Source of the DNA: G963704535 sp963704535
GTDB lineage: Bacteria; Chloroflexota; Chloroflexia; Chloroflexales; Roseiflexaceae
Direction of reading: 5' to 3'
Assembly: GCA_963704535.1 (NCBI GenBank)
Contig: OY969916.1
Location: 5,642,001-5,706,000, forward strand
Length of the DNA: 64,000 bases
Part shown: one piece after another, positions 33,461 through 42,632 of the stretch
How the letters are laid out: the number at the start of each line of letters is the position of its first letter
How positions within the stretch are numbered: position 1 is the first letter of the stretch
Notes under the pieces: model-generated
Database searches by the model: none
Seen by the model: only the letters and a program-made list of their open reading frames with translations
What the model was told of the DNA's origin: nothing
Position numbers and translations under genes: made by a program

Positions 33461-34468
33461 TCAGGGCAGAGGCCCAGACGCAGGCGCGGCGATGTCCTGC
33501 AACCGTTCGCGAGCGTTGCCGACCAGGACGGCCCGCAAGCCAGGCGCAAGCCCGGCAGCGCGCCCCATCGCCAGCAACACCGCGCCGACGACCGGGGGAG
33601 CCGTCAGGCGCGTCAGCCGCGCGCCGGGTGCGACGGCCTGAATCGCGCTGCACAGCGGTTCGATAAACAGCCCGCCGCCGTTATAGAGGCTGCCCACCAG
33701 CACGACCTCGAAGCTCCGGTGCTCAAACTTGAGCTGCCGGATCACCCCAATCGCCAGGGTGGCCAGCTCGCGCGCGGCCAGCGCGATCAGTTCACGGGCG
33801 ACCGAGTCGCCCGTTTCGGCGGCCTGAAACACCAGTGGGGCCGCCTCGGCGCCCAGGTGGTAGCGCCCCAGCGATAGGCCCTCCAGCAGATCATCGAGGT
33901 CGCGTGCGCCGGTCGCGGCGATGAACGCCTCGCTCAGGCAGGTGGCCGGGCCGCGCCACGACCAGGCTCTGGAGACGGCCTGTAGCGCCAGGAACACCAA
34001 CTCGCCCGCACCGCCGTACTCGCCAAAGCGCACCCCCTCGCCGGTGACGCGCCCCTCGCGGCCATCCTGGTCGCGGCCACGGCAGTTGCTGCCGGTCCCG
34101 GCGACCAGCGCCAAGCCCCACCCCTCCTCGGTCCCGGCCAGCAGCCCCAGCACGGCATCATTGACGATCTCCAGCGGCGCGGTGATACCGGCCTTGCGGA
34201 TCGTGCGGATCATCTGGGGCCGCTGCGAGGGCCAATCATAGCCGCCGATGCCCAGGCCCGCCGCCGTGATCGCCTCGATCGTGAGCCCGGCCATCGCCAG
34301 CACCTCGGCTGTCGCCTCACGCAGCGCCGCAACCATGCCGCGGTAGCCGACCGATTGGTAGTTGCCGGCGCCGGCCTGGCCGAAGCCCAGAAGCCGGCCG
34401 TCTGCGTCGGCGATCAGCGCGTGGCTTTTCGTGGCGCCAATGTCAACGCCAAGAAAGTAAGCAGTCAT
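33461..34468 (-). CDS. BadF/BadG-type sugar kinase (N-acetylglucosamine kinase-like)
   Basis: A 335-residue ASKHA-fold ATPase. The first phosphate motif is FLGVDIGATKSHALIADADG; the second is ALVAGTGSNCRGRD; GGAGELVFLALQAVSRAW and the adenosine motif VVLVGSLYNGGGLFIEPL follow. This is the BadF/BadG/BcrA/BcrD family, whose non-anaerobic members phosphorylate N-acetylglucosamine or related sugars. Its ATG overlaps the TGA of the GH4 glycosidase gene (ATGA), so the kinase probably acts on the sugar freed by that enzyme. Confidence 0.85.
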   Translation of the reverse strand: MTAYFLGVDIGATKSHALIADADGRLLGFGQAGAGNYQSVGYRGMVAALREATAEVLAMAGLTIEAITAAGLGIGGYDWPSQRPQMIRTIRKAGITAPLEIVNDAVLGLLAGTEEGWGLALVAGTGSNCRGRDQDGREGRVTGEGVRFGEYGGAGELVFLALQAVSRAWSWRGPATCLSEAFIAATGARDLDDLLEGLSLGRYHLGAEAAPLVFQAAETGDSVARELIALAARELATLAIGVIRQLKFEHRSFEVVLVGSLYNGGGLFIEPLCSAIQAVAPGARLTRLTAPPVVGAVLLAMGRAAGLAPGLRAVLVGNARERLQDIAAPASGPLP

Positions 34469-35760
34469 ACAGGCCAGAACTGGGGCAGGTGTGCCCGGTG
34501 CGTGTCAAGCAGGTCGTCCAGCACCGCCTGCGCCTGGTCGGCTGCGGGGCCGAGCGGGTGGGCCAGCAATGCCTGGTGCGCGGTGCGCCGGTCGCCGCCA
34601 ACCGCAGCCGCAACGGTCAGCAGCTCATAGGCCTTGATGTGCGCCAGCAGCCCGAAACAGACTGGCGGCAGCGGCTCGGCCGGCAGCGGATGGATGCCGG
34701 CCGCATCGACCCGACAGGGCAGCTCCAGCACCCAGTCGGCCGGCCAGCCGGCCACAGCGCCGCCGTGCCGCACGTTGACGACCTGCGTCTCGCCCAGGTT
34801 GTTGGCGTGGGCGTTGAGCAGATGGGTCGCCACGGTCGAGTAGAAGGCCCCGCCGCGCTGCATCAGCCCTTCCGGCGGGGTGCTGCGCTCCGGCTCGGCG
34901 TACTGCCGCAGCAGCTCGCCTTCGATCTGCATCACCTGCTCGGCCCGCGAGGGCGGCCACGCCGCCTGCTCGTCCAGCTCCTGCTTGGTGTAGTAGAAGT
35001 AGCGCAGGTAGTAGTTGGGAATCATCTGGAGCGCCGTGATCGTGGCCGCATCCCACTGCGGCTCGGCCTGGTCGTGGAGCTGGGCGAGGTAGCCCTCCAG
35101 AACCTGCGGCCAGACATCCTCGCCGTCGAGGGTGAAGCCGTAGTGCCACGACAGATGGTTGAGTCCGAGGGTCTTCAGCTCGGTCCGTTCCGGCGTGATC
35201 GGTTCGTTGAGCGTGCCTCGTAGCATGTCGATGATCCGATTCTGGATGCCGATCGGCACATTGCAGAGACCGACAGCCGGCACGTCCGGCGCGTGGCGCG
35301 CCAGCGCCTCGGTAACTAACCCGGCTGGGTTGGTGAAGTTGACCAGTAGCGCCCCCGGCGCGAGGTCGCGCATGTCGGCGGCGATCGAGAGGATGATAGG
35401 GATCGTGCGTAGCGCCTTGGCCATCCCGCCGACGCCGGTGGTCTCCTGGCCGATCAGGCCGTGCCGCCGCCCCAGGTACTCATCGTCCCGCCGCGCCGCC
35501 ATCCCGCCGACCCGCAGTTGGGTGAGGACGTAGGAGGCGCCCCGAATCGCCGCGCGCCGATCGTCGGTCAGCACCACGCGGAAGGGCGCGCCGGCGGCCT
35601 CGGCCATGCGCTGCGCGAAGCCACCCACGACCGCCAGCTTCTCGCGGTCGATGTCCATCAGCCAGAGTTCGCGCAGCGGAAACGAACCGGCGCGCTCGAT
35701 AAAACCGTTCAGCAGCTCGGGTGTGTAGGTCGAGCCGCCGCCAATAACCGTGACTTTCAT
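34465..35760 (-). CDS. Glycoside hydrolase family 4 enzyme (6-phospho-beta-glucosidase-like)
   Basis: A 431-residue NAD-dependent glycosidase from ATG 35760 with GGAGG nine bases upstream. The NAD fold is VTVIGGGSTYTPELLNGFI. The metal and substrate residues lie in VNFTNPAGLVTEAL and VGLCNVPIGIQN (Cys ligand) and LGLNHLSWHYG (His). It also has the GH4 end segment VNVRHGGAVAGWPADWVLEL. GH4 works by oxidation at C3 and elimination, with Mn. Substrate may be a phospho-beta-glucoside or chitobiose derivative; the adjacent kinase supports an amino-sugar or glucoside pathway. Both genes form one operon. Confidence 0.9.
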   Translation of the reverse strand: MKVTVIGGGSTYTPELLNGFIERAGSFPLRELWLMDIDREKLAVVGGFAQRMAEAAGAPFRVVLTDDRRAAIRGASYVLTQLRVGGMAARRDDEYLGRRHGLIGQETTGVGGMAKALRTIPIILSIAADMRDLAPGALLVNFTNPAGLVTEALARHAPDVPAVGLCNVPIGIQNRIIDMLRGTLNEPITPERTELKTLGLNHLSWHYGFTLDGEDVWPQVLEGYLAQLHDQAEPQWDAATITALQMIPNYYLRYFYYTKQELDEQAAWPPSRAEQVMQIEGELLRQYAEPERSTPPEGLMQRGGAFYSTVATHLLNAHANNLGETQVVNVRHGGAVAGWPADWVLELPCRVDAAGIHPLPAEPLPPVCFGLLAHIKAYELLTVAAAVGGDRRTAHQALLAHPLGPAADQAQAVLDDLLDTHRAHLPQFWPV

Positions 35761-35880
35761 TGCTGGCCTCCTAGATGCGCGAACCCACACCCAGCCAGCC
35801 GATCCTCTTGACCGACCAGGCGAGCTTGTATGATACCACGAGCGTGGGGCAGCAACGCATCTGCCGGCTGCCGCTCCTGG

Positions 35881-35909
35881 TTGACAAACCTGCCTCTTTC
35901 ATTTAGAAT
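35881..35909 (+). promoter_or_regulatory. Predicted promoter for fur-like gene
   Basis: TTGACA (35881-35886) and TAGAAT (35904-35909) with a 17-base spacer. The leader to the Fur gene would be about 170 bases and holds both copies of the type I palindrome. Confidence 0.6.
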
Positions 35910-35937
35910 GGATATAAATATGCTGTGTATGGTGAGG

Positions 35938-36076
35938 GTGGGGTTTAAGGGGAGGGCGGCCCTCCCCTTGCCCTTCCCTTTCCAGTTCTTTTTCTGAAAG
36001 AGTATCGGATGGGGTGGGGTTTAAGGGGAGGGCCGCCCTCCCCTTGCCCTTCCCTTTCCAGTTCTTTTTCTGAAAG
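35938..36076. repeat. Two tandem type I palindromic repeats
   Basis: Copies at 35938-36000 and 36013-36076 are almost identical: GGTGGGGTTTAAGGGGAGGG, a GGCGGCC centre, CCTCCCCTTGCCCTTCCC and the tail CAGTTCTTTTTCTGAAAG. The sequence between 35761 and 36087 holds nothing else but the promoter. Confidence 0.9.
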
Positions 36077-36087
36077 ACTATAGTCTA

Positions 36088-36537
36088 ATGACGAAACATC
36101 CAGATGTAGATCGCCTGCTGGCGAAGATCGAGGCCGCCACCCGCAAGGTAACGCCCCAGCGTGTCACAGTTTGTGAAGCGCTCCTGGCTCTTGGCGGCCA
36201 CCCGACGCCTACCGAGCTTTGGCATTGGGTACACACCGCCCAGCCCACAATCAGCCAGGCGACGGTCTACAACACGCTTGCTTTGCTGGAGGAGCTTGGG
36301 CTGATCCGCACGCTTGATATCGTCGGCGACGAGCATGCCCACTACGATCTCTGCGTAGCGCCGCATGTGAACGTGGTCTGCACCCGCTGCGGCCAGATCG
36401 TCGATGTCCACACCGATACGCTGGAGGCGCTGCTTGGCCTGGTCGCGGCGCGCTCCCGCTACCAGATCGACTCCGGCAAAGGCGTAGTCGTCTATGGGAT
36501 GTGTCCCGCGTGTAAGGCGGGGGAAAAGGGGGTTTGA
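36088..36537 (+). CDS. Fur-family metal-dependent repressor
   Basis: A 149-residue Fur/Zur/PerR protein. The winged helix is VTPQRVTVCEALLALGGHPT, then ISQATVYNTLALLEELGLIR; the metal region DEHAHYDLCVAPHVNVVCTR has His residues and CxxC (CTRCG), and a second CxxC (CPACK) closes the structural zinc site. The P-type ATPase gene follows after 214 bases and is a likely target. The final residues GEKGV and the TGA stop come from a type C repeat, so the original C-terminus may be altered. Confidence 0.9.
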   Translation: MTKHPDVDRLLAKIEAATRKVTPQRVTVCEALLALGGHPTPTELWHWVHTAQPTISQATVYNTLALLEELGLIRTLDIVGDEHAHYDLCVAPHVNVVCTRCGQIVDVHTDTLEALLGLVAARSRYQIDSGKGVVVYGMCPACKAGEKGV

Positions 36538-36660
36538 GGGGCAGCCTCCTCAGTCTTCCTCCACTCACAGTGTAAAGCAGAACAGCGCCACTTCGGGGGA
36601 AGGGGGGTTTGAGGGGGCAGCCCCCTCAGTCTCTTCCACCCACAGTGTAAAGCAGAACAG
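36505..36660. repeat. Two tandem type C palindromic repeats
   Basis: Copies at 36505-36578 and 36590-36650 with TTTGAGGGGCAGCCTCCTCA and TTTGAGGGGGCAGCCCCCTC centres, each ending in CACAGTGTAAAGCAGAACAG. The first overlaps the end of the Fur reading frame. Confidence 0.85.
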
Positions 36661-36693
36661 CGCCGCTTGAGATCTTTTTTTATAACCCCTATT

Positions 36694-36712
36694 TAGAATG
36701 ATTATTAGTAAC
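36694..36712 (+). promoter_or_regulatory. Possible Fur-type operator
   Basis: TAGAATGATTATTAGTAAC agrees with 14 of 19 positions of the classical Fur box, lies 40 bases before the P-type ATPase start and next to a TAGAAT -10-like box (36694-36699). It suggests control by the adjacent Fur-family protein. Confidence 0.35.
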
Positions 36713-36751
36713 TATAAAGGCGCAACATTCGACGTTACAAAGGTGGTACAG

Positions 36752-38887
36752 ATGAGTATTCAACAATTGCTCGCCAGTGTGCGCGCCTATCCTGGTGTAC
36801 ATGGTGCCGACTACGACGAACGCAACAGCACGCGGCTCCGGGTGCGCCAGGCGTCCACCGCAACGCCCGAGGATGTCGAGCTGGCCGCGCTGCCGTGGAT
36901 GATCCGCCTGACGGTGCTTTGTCTGGTGTCGGTCGCGCTGGGCTGGGCGCTGGAGGGAGGGGCCGCGCCGTGGGTCGTGTGGGCGCTCTACGCGGTCGCC
37001 TATGCGTCAGGCGGCTTCTACAGCATCCAGGAGGCCTGGGATACGCTCAAGCAGCGCCAATTCGACGTCAACTTCCTGATGATCATCGCCGCCGCAGGCG
37101 CGGCGCTGGTCGGGCAGCCGCGCGAGGGCGCGATCCTAATGTTCTTGTTCGCGCTCTCGAACACGCTCGAAACCTATGCCATGGGCCGCACCCACGCCTC
37201 GATTCGCGCGCTCCTCGATATGACGCCGAAAGAGGCCGAGGTGTACCGCAGCGGCGCCCTGGCGCGCATCCCGGTCGACGACCTGCAAGTCGGCGAGGTG
37301 GCGCTGGTGCGGCCCGGCGGCCAGATCCCGGTCGATGGCGTGGTGGTCGCCGGCGAGTCGGCGGTCAATGAGGCCTCGATCACCGGCGAGTCGATGCCGG
37401 TCGAGAAGCACCCCGGCGCGCGGGTCTTCGCCGGGACGCTCAACGGCCAGGGCGCGCTCGACGTGCGCGTGGTTACGCCGGTCCAGGACTCGACGCTGGC
37501 GCGGATCATCCAGGTGGTGCGCGAGGCGCGCGAGCAGAAGGCCCGCAGCCAGGACTTCACCGACCGGGTGATCGGCCAGTACTATGCCTACGCCGTCGTC
37601 GCGATCACGCTGCTGGCGATCGTGGTGCCGCTGCTGTTCCTGGGCTGGGACCTGGGGACGACACTCTACCGCGCGATGACGCTGATGGTGGTCGCGTCGC
37701 CGTGCGCCCTGGTGATCTCGATCCCGGCCGCGTTGCTCTCGGCGCTGGCCAGCGCGGCCCGCGGCGGTGTGCTGTTCAAAGGCGGCCGTCACCTGGAGGC
37801 CGCCGCGCGCGTCCGGGTCGTCGCCTTCGACAAGACCGGCACGCTCACCACCGGCCGGCCCGGCGTCGTCGCCATAATTGAGAGACTGTCTAAAAAGGGG
37901 GAGTTTGAGGGGGAAGCCCCCTCAAGAACCCCATCCCACCACGGATCGCGAGTGACACGCGGGCCTTTTCAGACAGCTTCTGACAATGAAAAATTGAGAA
38001 TTGAGAATGACCCGGCTCACAGCCCATTCTCAATTCTCAATTCTCAATTCTCAATTCTCGCGCTTGCGGCGGCGATCGAGCACTCCTCCGAGCACCCGCT
38101 GGCCCGCGCGATCGTCCAGGCAGCGCACGAGCGCGGCATCCCCATCCCCGATGCCCGCGACTTCGAGGCGCTGACCGGCGCCGGCGCCCAGGCGACGATC
38201 GGCGGCCACCGGCTGCGGATCGGCCGCCCCGCGCTCTTTGGCGCGCTCCCGCCGGACCTGGCGAGCGAGGTCGAGGCCCAGGAGCGCCAGGGTCGCACCG
38301 TCGTGGTGATCGGTGATGCGCAGCCGTGGGGGCTAATCGCGCTGGCCGACACAGTGCGGCCGGAGGCCGCCGACGCGGTCGCCCAGCTCAAGCGTGCCGG
38401 AGTCGAGCGGGTGGTGCTGCTGACCGGCGACAACGCCCACGTGGCCGACGCGCTGGGGGCCGCGCTGGGCGTGGACGAGGTGCGCGCCGGGCTGCTGCCG
38501 CACGAGAAGGTCGCGGCGATCAAGGAACTCCAGGCGCGCTATGGCCCGGTGGCGATGGTCGGCGACGGCGTCAACGACGCGCCGGCGCTGGCGACTGCGG
38601 CGCTGGGCATCGCCATGGGCGTCGCGGGCACCGACGTGGCGCTGGAGAGCGCCGACGTGCTGCTGATGAGCGACGACCTGGGCCGCCTGCCAATGGCACT
38701 GCGCCTGGCCCGGCGCGCCCGCCGCATCGTGCGCCAGAACCTGGCCTTCGCCTTCGCCGTCATGGCCACGCTCATGGTCCTGGCGATCTCCGGCGATGTT
38801 CCGCTGCCGCTGGGCGTGGTGGGGCACGAGGGCAGCACGCTGATCGTTTGTCTCAATGGACTCCGGCTCTTGGGTCGCCGTTGGTAG
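36752..38887 (+). CDS. Heavy-metal P1B-type ATPase with in-frame repeat insertion
   Basis: About 711 residues from ATG 36752 (AGGTGG upstream; ATG 36698 is an alternative). Shows the P1B set: actuator ASITGESMPVEKHPGARVFA, ion-binding ASPCALVIS, phosphorylation DKTGTLTTG (D at about residue 360), SSEHPLARAI, GDGVNDAPAL. The SPC motif in this form suits Zn/Cd/Co export. An N-terminal HMA domain is only partly present and lacks CxxC. Right after the phosphorylation loop about 60 codons are translated from two repeat elements (starting IERLSKKGEFEGEAPSRTPS), before the nucleotide-binding domain. Whether the pump tolerates this is open. It likely forms a unit with Fur. Confidence 0.9.
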   Translation: MSIQQLLASVRAYPGVHGADYDERNSTRLRVRQASTATPEDVELAALPWMIRLTVLCLVSVALGWALEGGAAPWVVWALYAVAYASGGFYSIQEAWDTLKQRQFDVNFLMIIAAAGAALVGQPREGAILMFLFALSNTLETYAMGRTHASIRALLDMTPKEAEVYRSGALARIPVDDLQVGEVALVRPGGQIPVDGVVVAGESAVNEASITGESMPVEKHPGARVFAGTLNGQGALDVRVVTPVQDSTLARIIQVVREAREQKARSQDFTDRVIGQYYAYAVVAITLLAIVVPLLFLGWDLGTTLYRAMTLMVVASPCALVISIPAALLSALASAARGGVLFKGGRHLEAAARVRVVAFDKTGTLTTGRPGVVAIIERLSKKGEFEGEAPSRTPSHHGSRVTRGPFQTASDNEKLRIENDPAHSPFSILNSQFSILALAAAIEHSSEHPLARAIVQAAHERGIPIPDARDFEALTGAGAQATIGGHRLRIGRPALFGALPPDLASEVEAQERQGRTVVVIGDAQPWGLIALADTVRPEAADAVAQLKRAGVERVVLLTGDNAHVADALGAALGVDEVRAGLLPHEKVAAIKELQARYGPVAMVGDGVNDAPALATAALGIAMGVAGTDVALESADVLLMSDDLGRLPMALRLARRARRIVRQNLAFAFAVMATLMVLAISGDVPLPLGVVGHEGSTLIVCLNGLRLLGRRW
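37879..38059. repeat. Type B palindrome plus type H palindrome inside the ATPase gene
   Basis: A complete type B element (37879-37982; ends AGAGACTGTCTAAAAAGG and CCTTTTCAGACAGCTTCT) is followed at once by a type H palindrome (37989-38059; AAAATTGAGAATTGAGAATG against CATTCTCAATTCTCAATTCT). Both are stop-free in the coding frame used. Confidence 0.92.
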
Positions 38888-39077
38888 GACCAAGCCCCGT
38901 GTCTCGGCGATGTGGTCGCCGAGATCCTCATCTGTCCAGTTCCATACGGCGGACGAGGGTGAGTGAAGGGATAGTCTACCTCGCTTCCATCCGGCGGATG
39001 CTACGTTGGCTCGATCGCCATCACAAACCGGCCTGATTTTTAAACATACTCTTATCACCATTTTCACAAGTTCAATA

Positions 39078-39109
39078 ATCAACGCTGGACCACCTGGTCC
39101 AGCGTTGAT
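39078..39109. terminator. Bidirectional terminator hairpin
   Basis: A perfect 15-bp stem (39078-39092 with 39095-39109) and two-base centre between the ATPase gene and the convergent gene at 39129-39563. The rest of 38888-39128 shows no gene. Confidence 0.75.
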
Positions 39110-39128
39110 GTTTAGCAAGTAGCCCTGC

Positions 39129-39563
39129 TTATCCTCCCAATGCCCTGTTTACAGCCGAGTTCTCTCTCCTTAAGTTATCCACCATATCAGGCAGCAGCTT
39201 GCTCGCCATCGCGGAAAGAGCCAGGCCTTTTACCTCTGCCAGATCCCTCTCTCGGTTGGCTCGGTTCCTCTCTTCGGTGGTTCGGTTCCTCTCTTCGGTG
39301 GTTCGATTCCTCTCTTCGGTGGCCTGCGTTTGTGCCTGATTAAGTTGCTCCCTAGTAGTATTGACTTCCCCACGAGTAAAGAAAAATGTTGTGGCAGCTC
39401 CCGTAAGTATTCCAGCGATAGCCGAGAGTCCGGTCCACCACTTGAGCGCATCTTCCACAGTGCCATATTTAATGATAGCGGCTATGGAAATCGCTCCCAA
39501 AAGTCCAACAATCGCGACCGCAACGGCAGCAGCGGGCCAATCGATGTTCCTATTGGCAGGCAT
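39129..39563 (-). CDS. Membrane protein with coiled coil and TEERNRT repeats
   Basis: A 144-residue protein. Two membrane helices (AAAVAVAIVGLLGAISIAAI and TGLSAIAGILTGAATTFFF) are followed by a charged coiled coil in which TEERNRT occurs three times in tandem from a 21-base DNA repeat (about 39246-39320), then a short C-terminal helix. It resembles no named family that I recognise. It opens the AT-richer island and has GTAAGGAGG seven bases before ATG. Confidence 0.6.
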   Translation of the reverse strand: MPANRNIDWPAAAVAVAIVGLLGAISIAAIIKYGTVEDALKWWTGLSAIAGILTGAATTFFFTRGEVNTTREQLNQAQTQATEERNRTTEERNRTTEERNRANRERDLAEVKGLALSAMASKLLPDMVDNLRRENSAVNRALGG

Positions 39564-39610
39564 GGTACAACCTCCTTACATAGAATACGTCGCTATTTAA
39601 TAAACGCCAG

Positions 39611-39730
39611 TTAATACTACAGTTGGACTTAGCAAAATATTCCTACAGGAAGCCATCCGCTGGCAGTGTGTTTGAAAACTCGCTGGCATTCCAATCAGCT
39701 ATTTTCAAACAACTCCAACTGTAGTATTAA
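39611..39730. repeat. MITE-like 120-bp element with 17-bp perfect ends
   Basis: TTAATACTACAGTTGGA (39611-39627) is repeated inverted at 39714-39730. Inside, GTTTGAAAACTCG and ATTTTCAAAC form a second hairpin. The end contains ACTGTAGT, also found at the ends of the nearby IS at 42633, so relation to that IS is possible. It fills the gap between two hypothetical genes. Confidence 0.65.
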
Positions 39731-39789
39731 GATGCTCGGAGTTGAGCCATGCGGGGAGGGAGTAATCCTCCGCGCGTGGCTAGCTTGTT

Positions 39790-40452
39790 TCAGACCAGGG
39801 TGACGAGCTCAGCGATGATCGCCACGATATCTCTGGTCACTTCCAGCACCTCTGCAAGCTTCTTGTAGAAGTCATTCCTCGGCGCGTGTGTGTGGACGAT
39901 GTGGACCTGCGAGGCCCGTTGCGCGACCTCGGCGGGTACATCCTGATACCACTCGTCGCCGCGGATCGATGTGCCGATGCGAAATCCGTCGACGCCGAAC
40001 TGCTGGAGACCTGAGTTCCACAAGAAACTTCCACTCCTATCGACGAGCAGGACGATGACGCCGCCGACAAACCCAAACCAGGGCTGACGAGTCATTGTCT
40101 CGGTATAGCAGCCGATCCGCCCCTCTTCCTGCCACAGCGTCGCCTGTGTCCGCATGTACCGCCGCGGCATATCGCTCCGTACCTCGAACCACGAGTCGTT
40201 CTCAGGCCACTTATCCGGCTGCTCTCCCAAGATGGTGGACGCCACCTGGTGGTCCTCGCCAACCGGAAGCGCCTCCAGCATCTTACTGGGCAGTAGCGGC
40301 AGGCGCTCGAGGTACGAGCCGCTGGCTTCCTGACCCTCCGCGTCCAGAACTAGCGAGCCAGTCACAGCGCGGAGTTGGCCCTCCATAAAGACATAAGCTG
40401 TGCCGTCATCCCCCCGCACCAGCGTGCCGTCCGGGTAGTAAATAGTTGCCAT
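39790..40452 (-). CDS. Hypothetical protein of the accessory island
   Basis: A 220-residue protein from ATG 40452, chosen for AAGGAG eight bases upstream. The N-terminus YYPDGTLVRGDDGTAYVFME looks like a small beta repeat. The middle has WFGFVGGVIVLLVDRSGSFL, which could be a buried strand or one membrane pass, and the C-terminus DFYKKLAEVLEVTRDIVAII is hydrophobic. No family recognised. A 30-codon open frame with a strong ribosome site lies just upstream. Confidence 0.6.
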   Translation of the reverse strand: MATIYYPDGTLVRGDDGTAYVFMEGQLRAVTGSLVLDAEGQEASGSYLERLPLLPSKMLEALPVGEDHQVASTILGEQPDKWPENDSWFEVRSDMPRRYMRTQATLWQEEGRIGCYTETMTRQPWFGFVGGVIVLLVDRSGSFLWNSGLQQFGVDGFRIGTSIRGDEWYQDVPAEVAQRASQVHIVHTHAPRNDFYKKLAEVLEVTRDIVAIIAELVTLV

Positions 40453-40469
40453 GGTTATGCTCCTTGATG

Positions 40470-40562
40470 CTAGATGGTATCGATCCACACTTCCAAATCG
40501 CTGCGGATATCCTGGCTGTTGGATGCAACAACAGCCGGTCGATAATTCGTTAGGTCATAGAT
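40470..40562 (-). other. 30-codon open frame with strong ribosome site but no standard start
   Basis: AGGAGG (40568-40573, minus strand) is five bases before ATC 40562, from which the frame reads IYDLTNYRPAVVASNSQDIR and continues SDLEVWIDTI before TAG. An ATG one base out of register would give only Met-Thr-stop. Either the start is ATC, or a base is wrong in the sequence, or it is a regulatory mini-ORF for the gene at 39790-40452. Confidence 0.3.
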
Positions 40563-40667
40563 GGCAACCTCCTTTCTGCCCCTCTGGGGAATGAAGATTC
40601 TGGAGCTTTCGTACGGCCTTCGGTCAGAACTTTGATGGGCAATCTTTCACGCTGCAACATTCGCCTC

Positions 40668-40696
40668 TTTACGCCCGTCTCGATGTCTGCTACAAT
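40668..40696 (+). promoter_or_regulatory. Predicted promoter of the AfsR-like gene
   Basis: TTTACG (40668-40673) and TACAAT (40691-40696) with a 17-base spacer; the start would be near 40703, about 30 bases ahead of ATG 40732. Confidence 0.6.
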
Positions 40697-42632
40697 CGCA
40701 GCATACTCCGTCATCGTCTCAAGATCGTTAAATGCTGGGTGGCCGTGGTATGAGCGCAACAGGTCATCAGCGACATCATGGTTACGACCATATCCCCGCA
40801 CTCCGGGTTGAGCTCTTCGGAGGTGTAACCATCTCTGTTGATGGGGACCGAGTTACAGACTTTGCAACACGGAAAGCCGAAGCGCTCCTGATCTACCTCG
40901 TTTGTAACCCACGCCCGCATCCGCGCGAAACATTAGCCGAACTCTTATGGGACGACCTGCCAGCCGAACGTGCAGCAGGGAATTTGCGTGCCACCCTCAA
41001 CCTGCTTCGCAAACATGCAGCGCCGTTTCTTGACATTACGCGCCAGACCATCGCTATCCACCACAACATGGCGTATTGGCTGGATGTAGAAGTCTTCGCA
41101 CGCGTCCTTACTGCAAAGCCGTACGATCCAGATACCATTGCAGAGGCGCTGGCTTTGTATCAGGGTGACTTCTTACAGGGATTCTACCTGCGAGACGCGC
41201 GGGGTTTCTCCGAATGGCAACTCCTCCAAACCGAGCATCTTCGTCAGCGGGCGCTCGAGTTGATGCGGCTGCTTGTTAAGTGCTACACAGAATATAGCCG
41301 TTACATGGATGGGATCATGTGGGCGAAACGTATCCTTGGAATTGATCCGCTCGACGAGATAGCACACAGGCAGTTGATGCTTCTGTTTGCCCGTAACGGT
41401 CAGCGGCAGGAGGCAATTCTCCAGTACGAAGCTTGTCAGAAGATACTGAGACTGGAGTGTGGACTTGAGCCCGAACCGGCCACCGAGGCGTTGATACAGC
41501 GCATCAGGAGTACCCCATCGCAGCGATCAAACACACTGATCCCGGCCACTCAGCTACTTGTTGGGCGAGCGACCGAATTATCGCAGGTGTACGAATGGCT
41601 CTCGAGGCCAACGAGCCGCCTGATGACTATAACTGGCATGGGTGGGAGTGGTAAAACGCAAGTAGCCCTCACGGCGGGATGGCGAGTCGCTCAGGATTAT
41701 CTGGGGCCGTGCAGTGATGGTGTGTTCTATCTTTCACTCGTTTCGAATCGCCAACCGGCACCACAGATTGAGGACGATGAGGTCTTGATGGCAGTGGCCA
41801 AAGCACTGCGTATTTCACTCTCCAACAAGGGAACACTGCTCGATCAACTTGTTCAGCATATCCACGACAAAGAGATACTGCTGATTATCGACAACGGTGA
41901 ATTACTCCGTCCGTCGGCGCGACTGGCTCTCAGCACGTTACTTCAGCAGACGTCCGGGCTGTGGATACTAGTGGCATCACAGGAGCGTCTCAAATTACGC
42001 GAAGAGTGTGTGTTGCATCTCGAAGGGTTATCGCATCCAATATTTCCGTCGCGAAAGATATCATCGCAACGAGAGCAAGAGATACGGACCAGTATTCCGG
42101 CCTTCGCATCCGTCCGATTATTTCTCGAATGTGCGCGGCGTGTGGAGGGAAAGGCTACTATTGATGATTATGCTCTGCAGGATCAGCTAGCGATCGGGCG
42201 TATCTGCCAATTGGTGCATGGCCTTCCGCTAGCTATCGAACTAGTGACACCCTGGCTATCACCATGCTCTCCACGTGAGATCTTGCGCGAGATCTCCAAA
42301 GACATCGATATGCTCAGCGTGGATATGCCGGACATGCCAGAACGACATCGAAGCATGCGGGCGGCCTTCGAGTATTCCTGGCAGCGGCTCTCGGAACAAG
42401 TTTGTGATGGGCTGGAAAAGCTCGCGGTTTTTCCAGGCAGTTTCACGGCTGCCGCTGCCGAATCGATCGCTGGAGTGACGCTACGGATTCTGGCATCTCT
42501 CCAAGATAAATCGTTGGTGCAGAGCCTAAAAATGGAGCCAGCTACACGTTATATGCTACATCCGTTGGTGCGGCGCTTCGCGTTGGAAAAACTCCAACGA
42601 GATCCATCGAAAGAGATAAAGATACGATCTAA

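Noticed and set aside
40550..40714. Minus-strand frame of 54 codons upstream of the AfsR-like gene
   Set aside because: It overlaps a good plus-strand promoter, has a weak ribosome site and no recognisable sequence; not supported enough to list.
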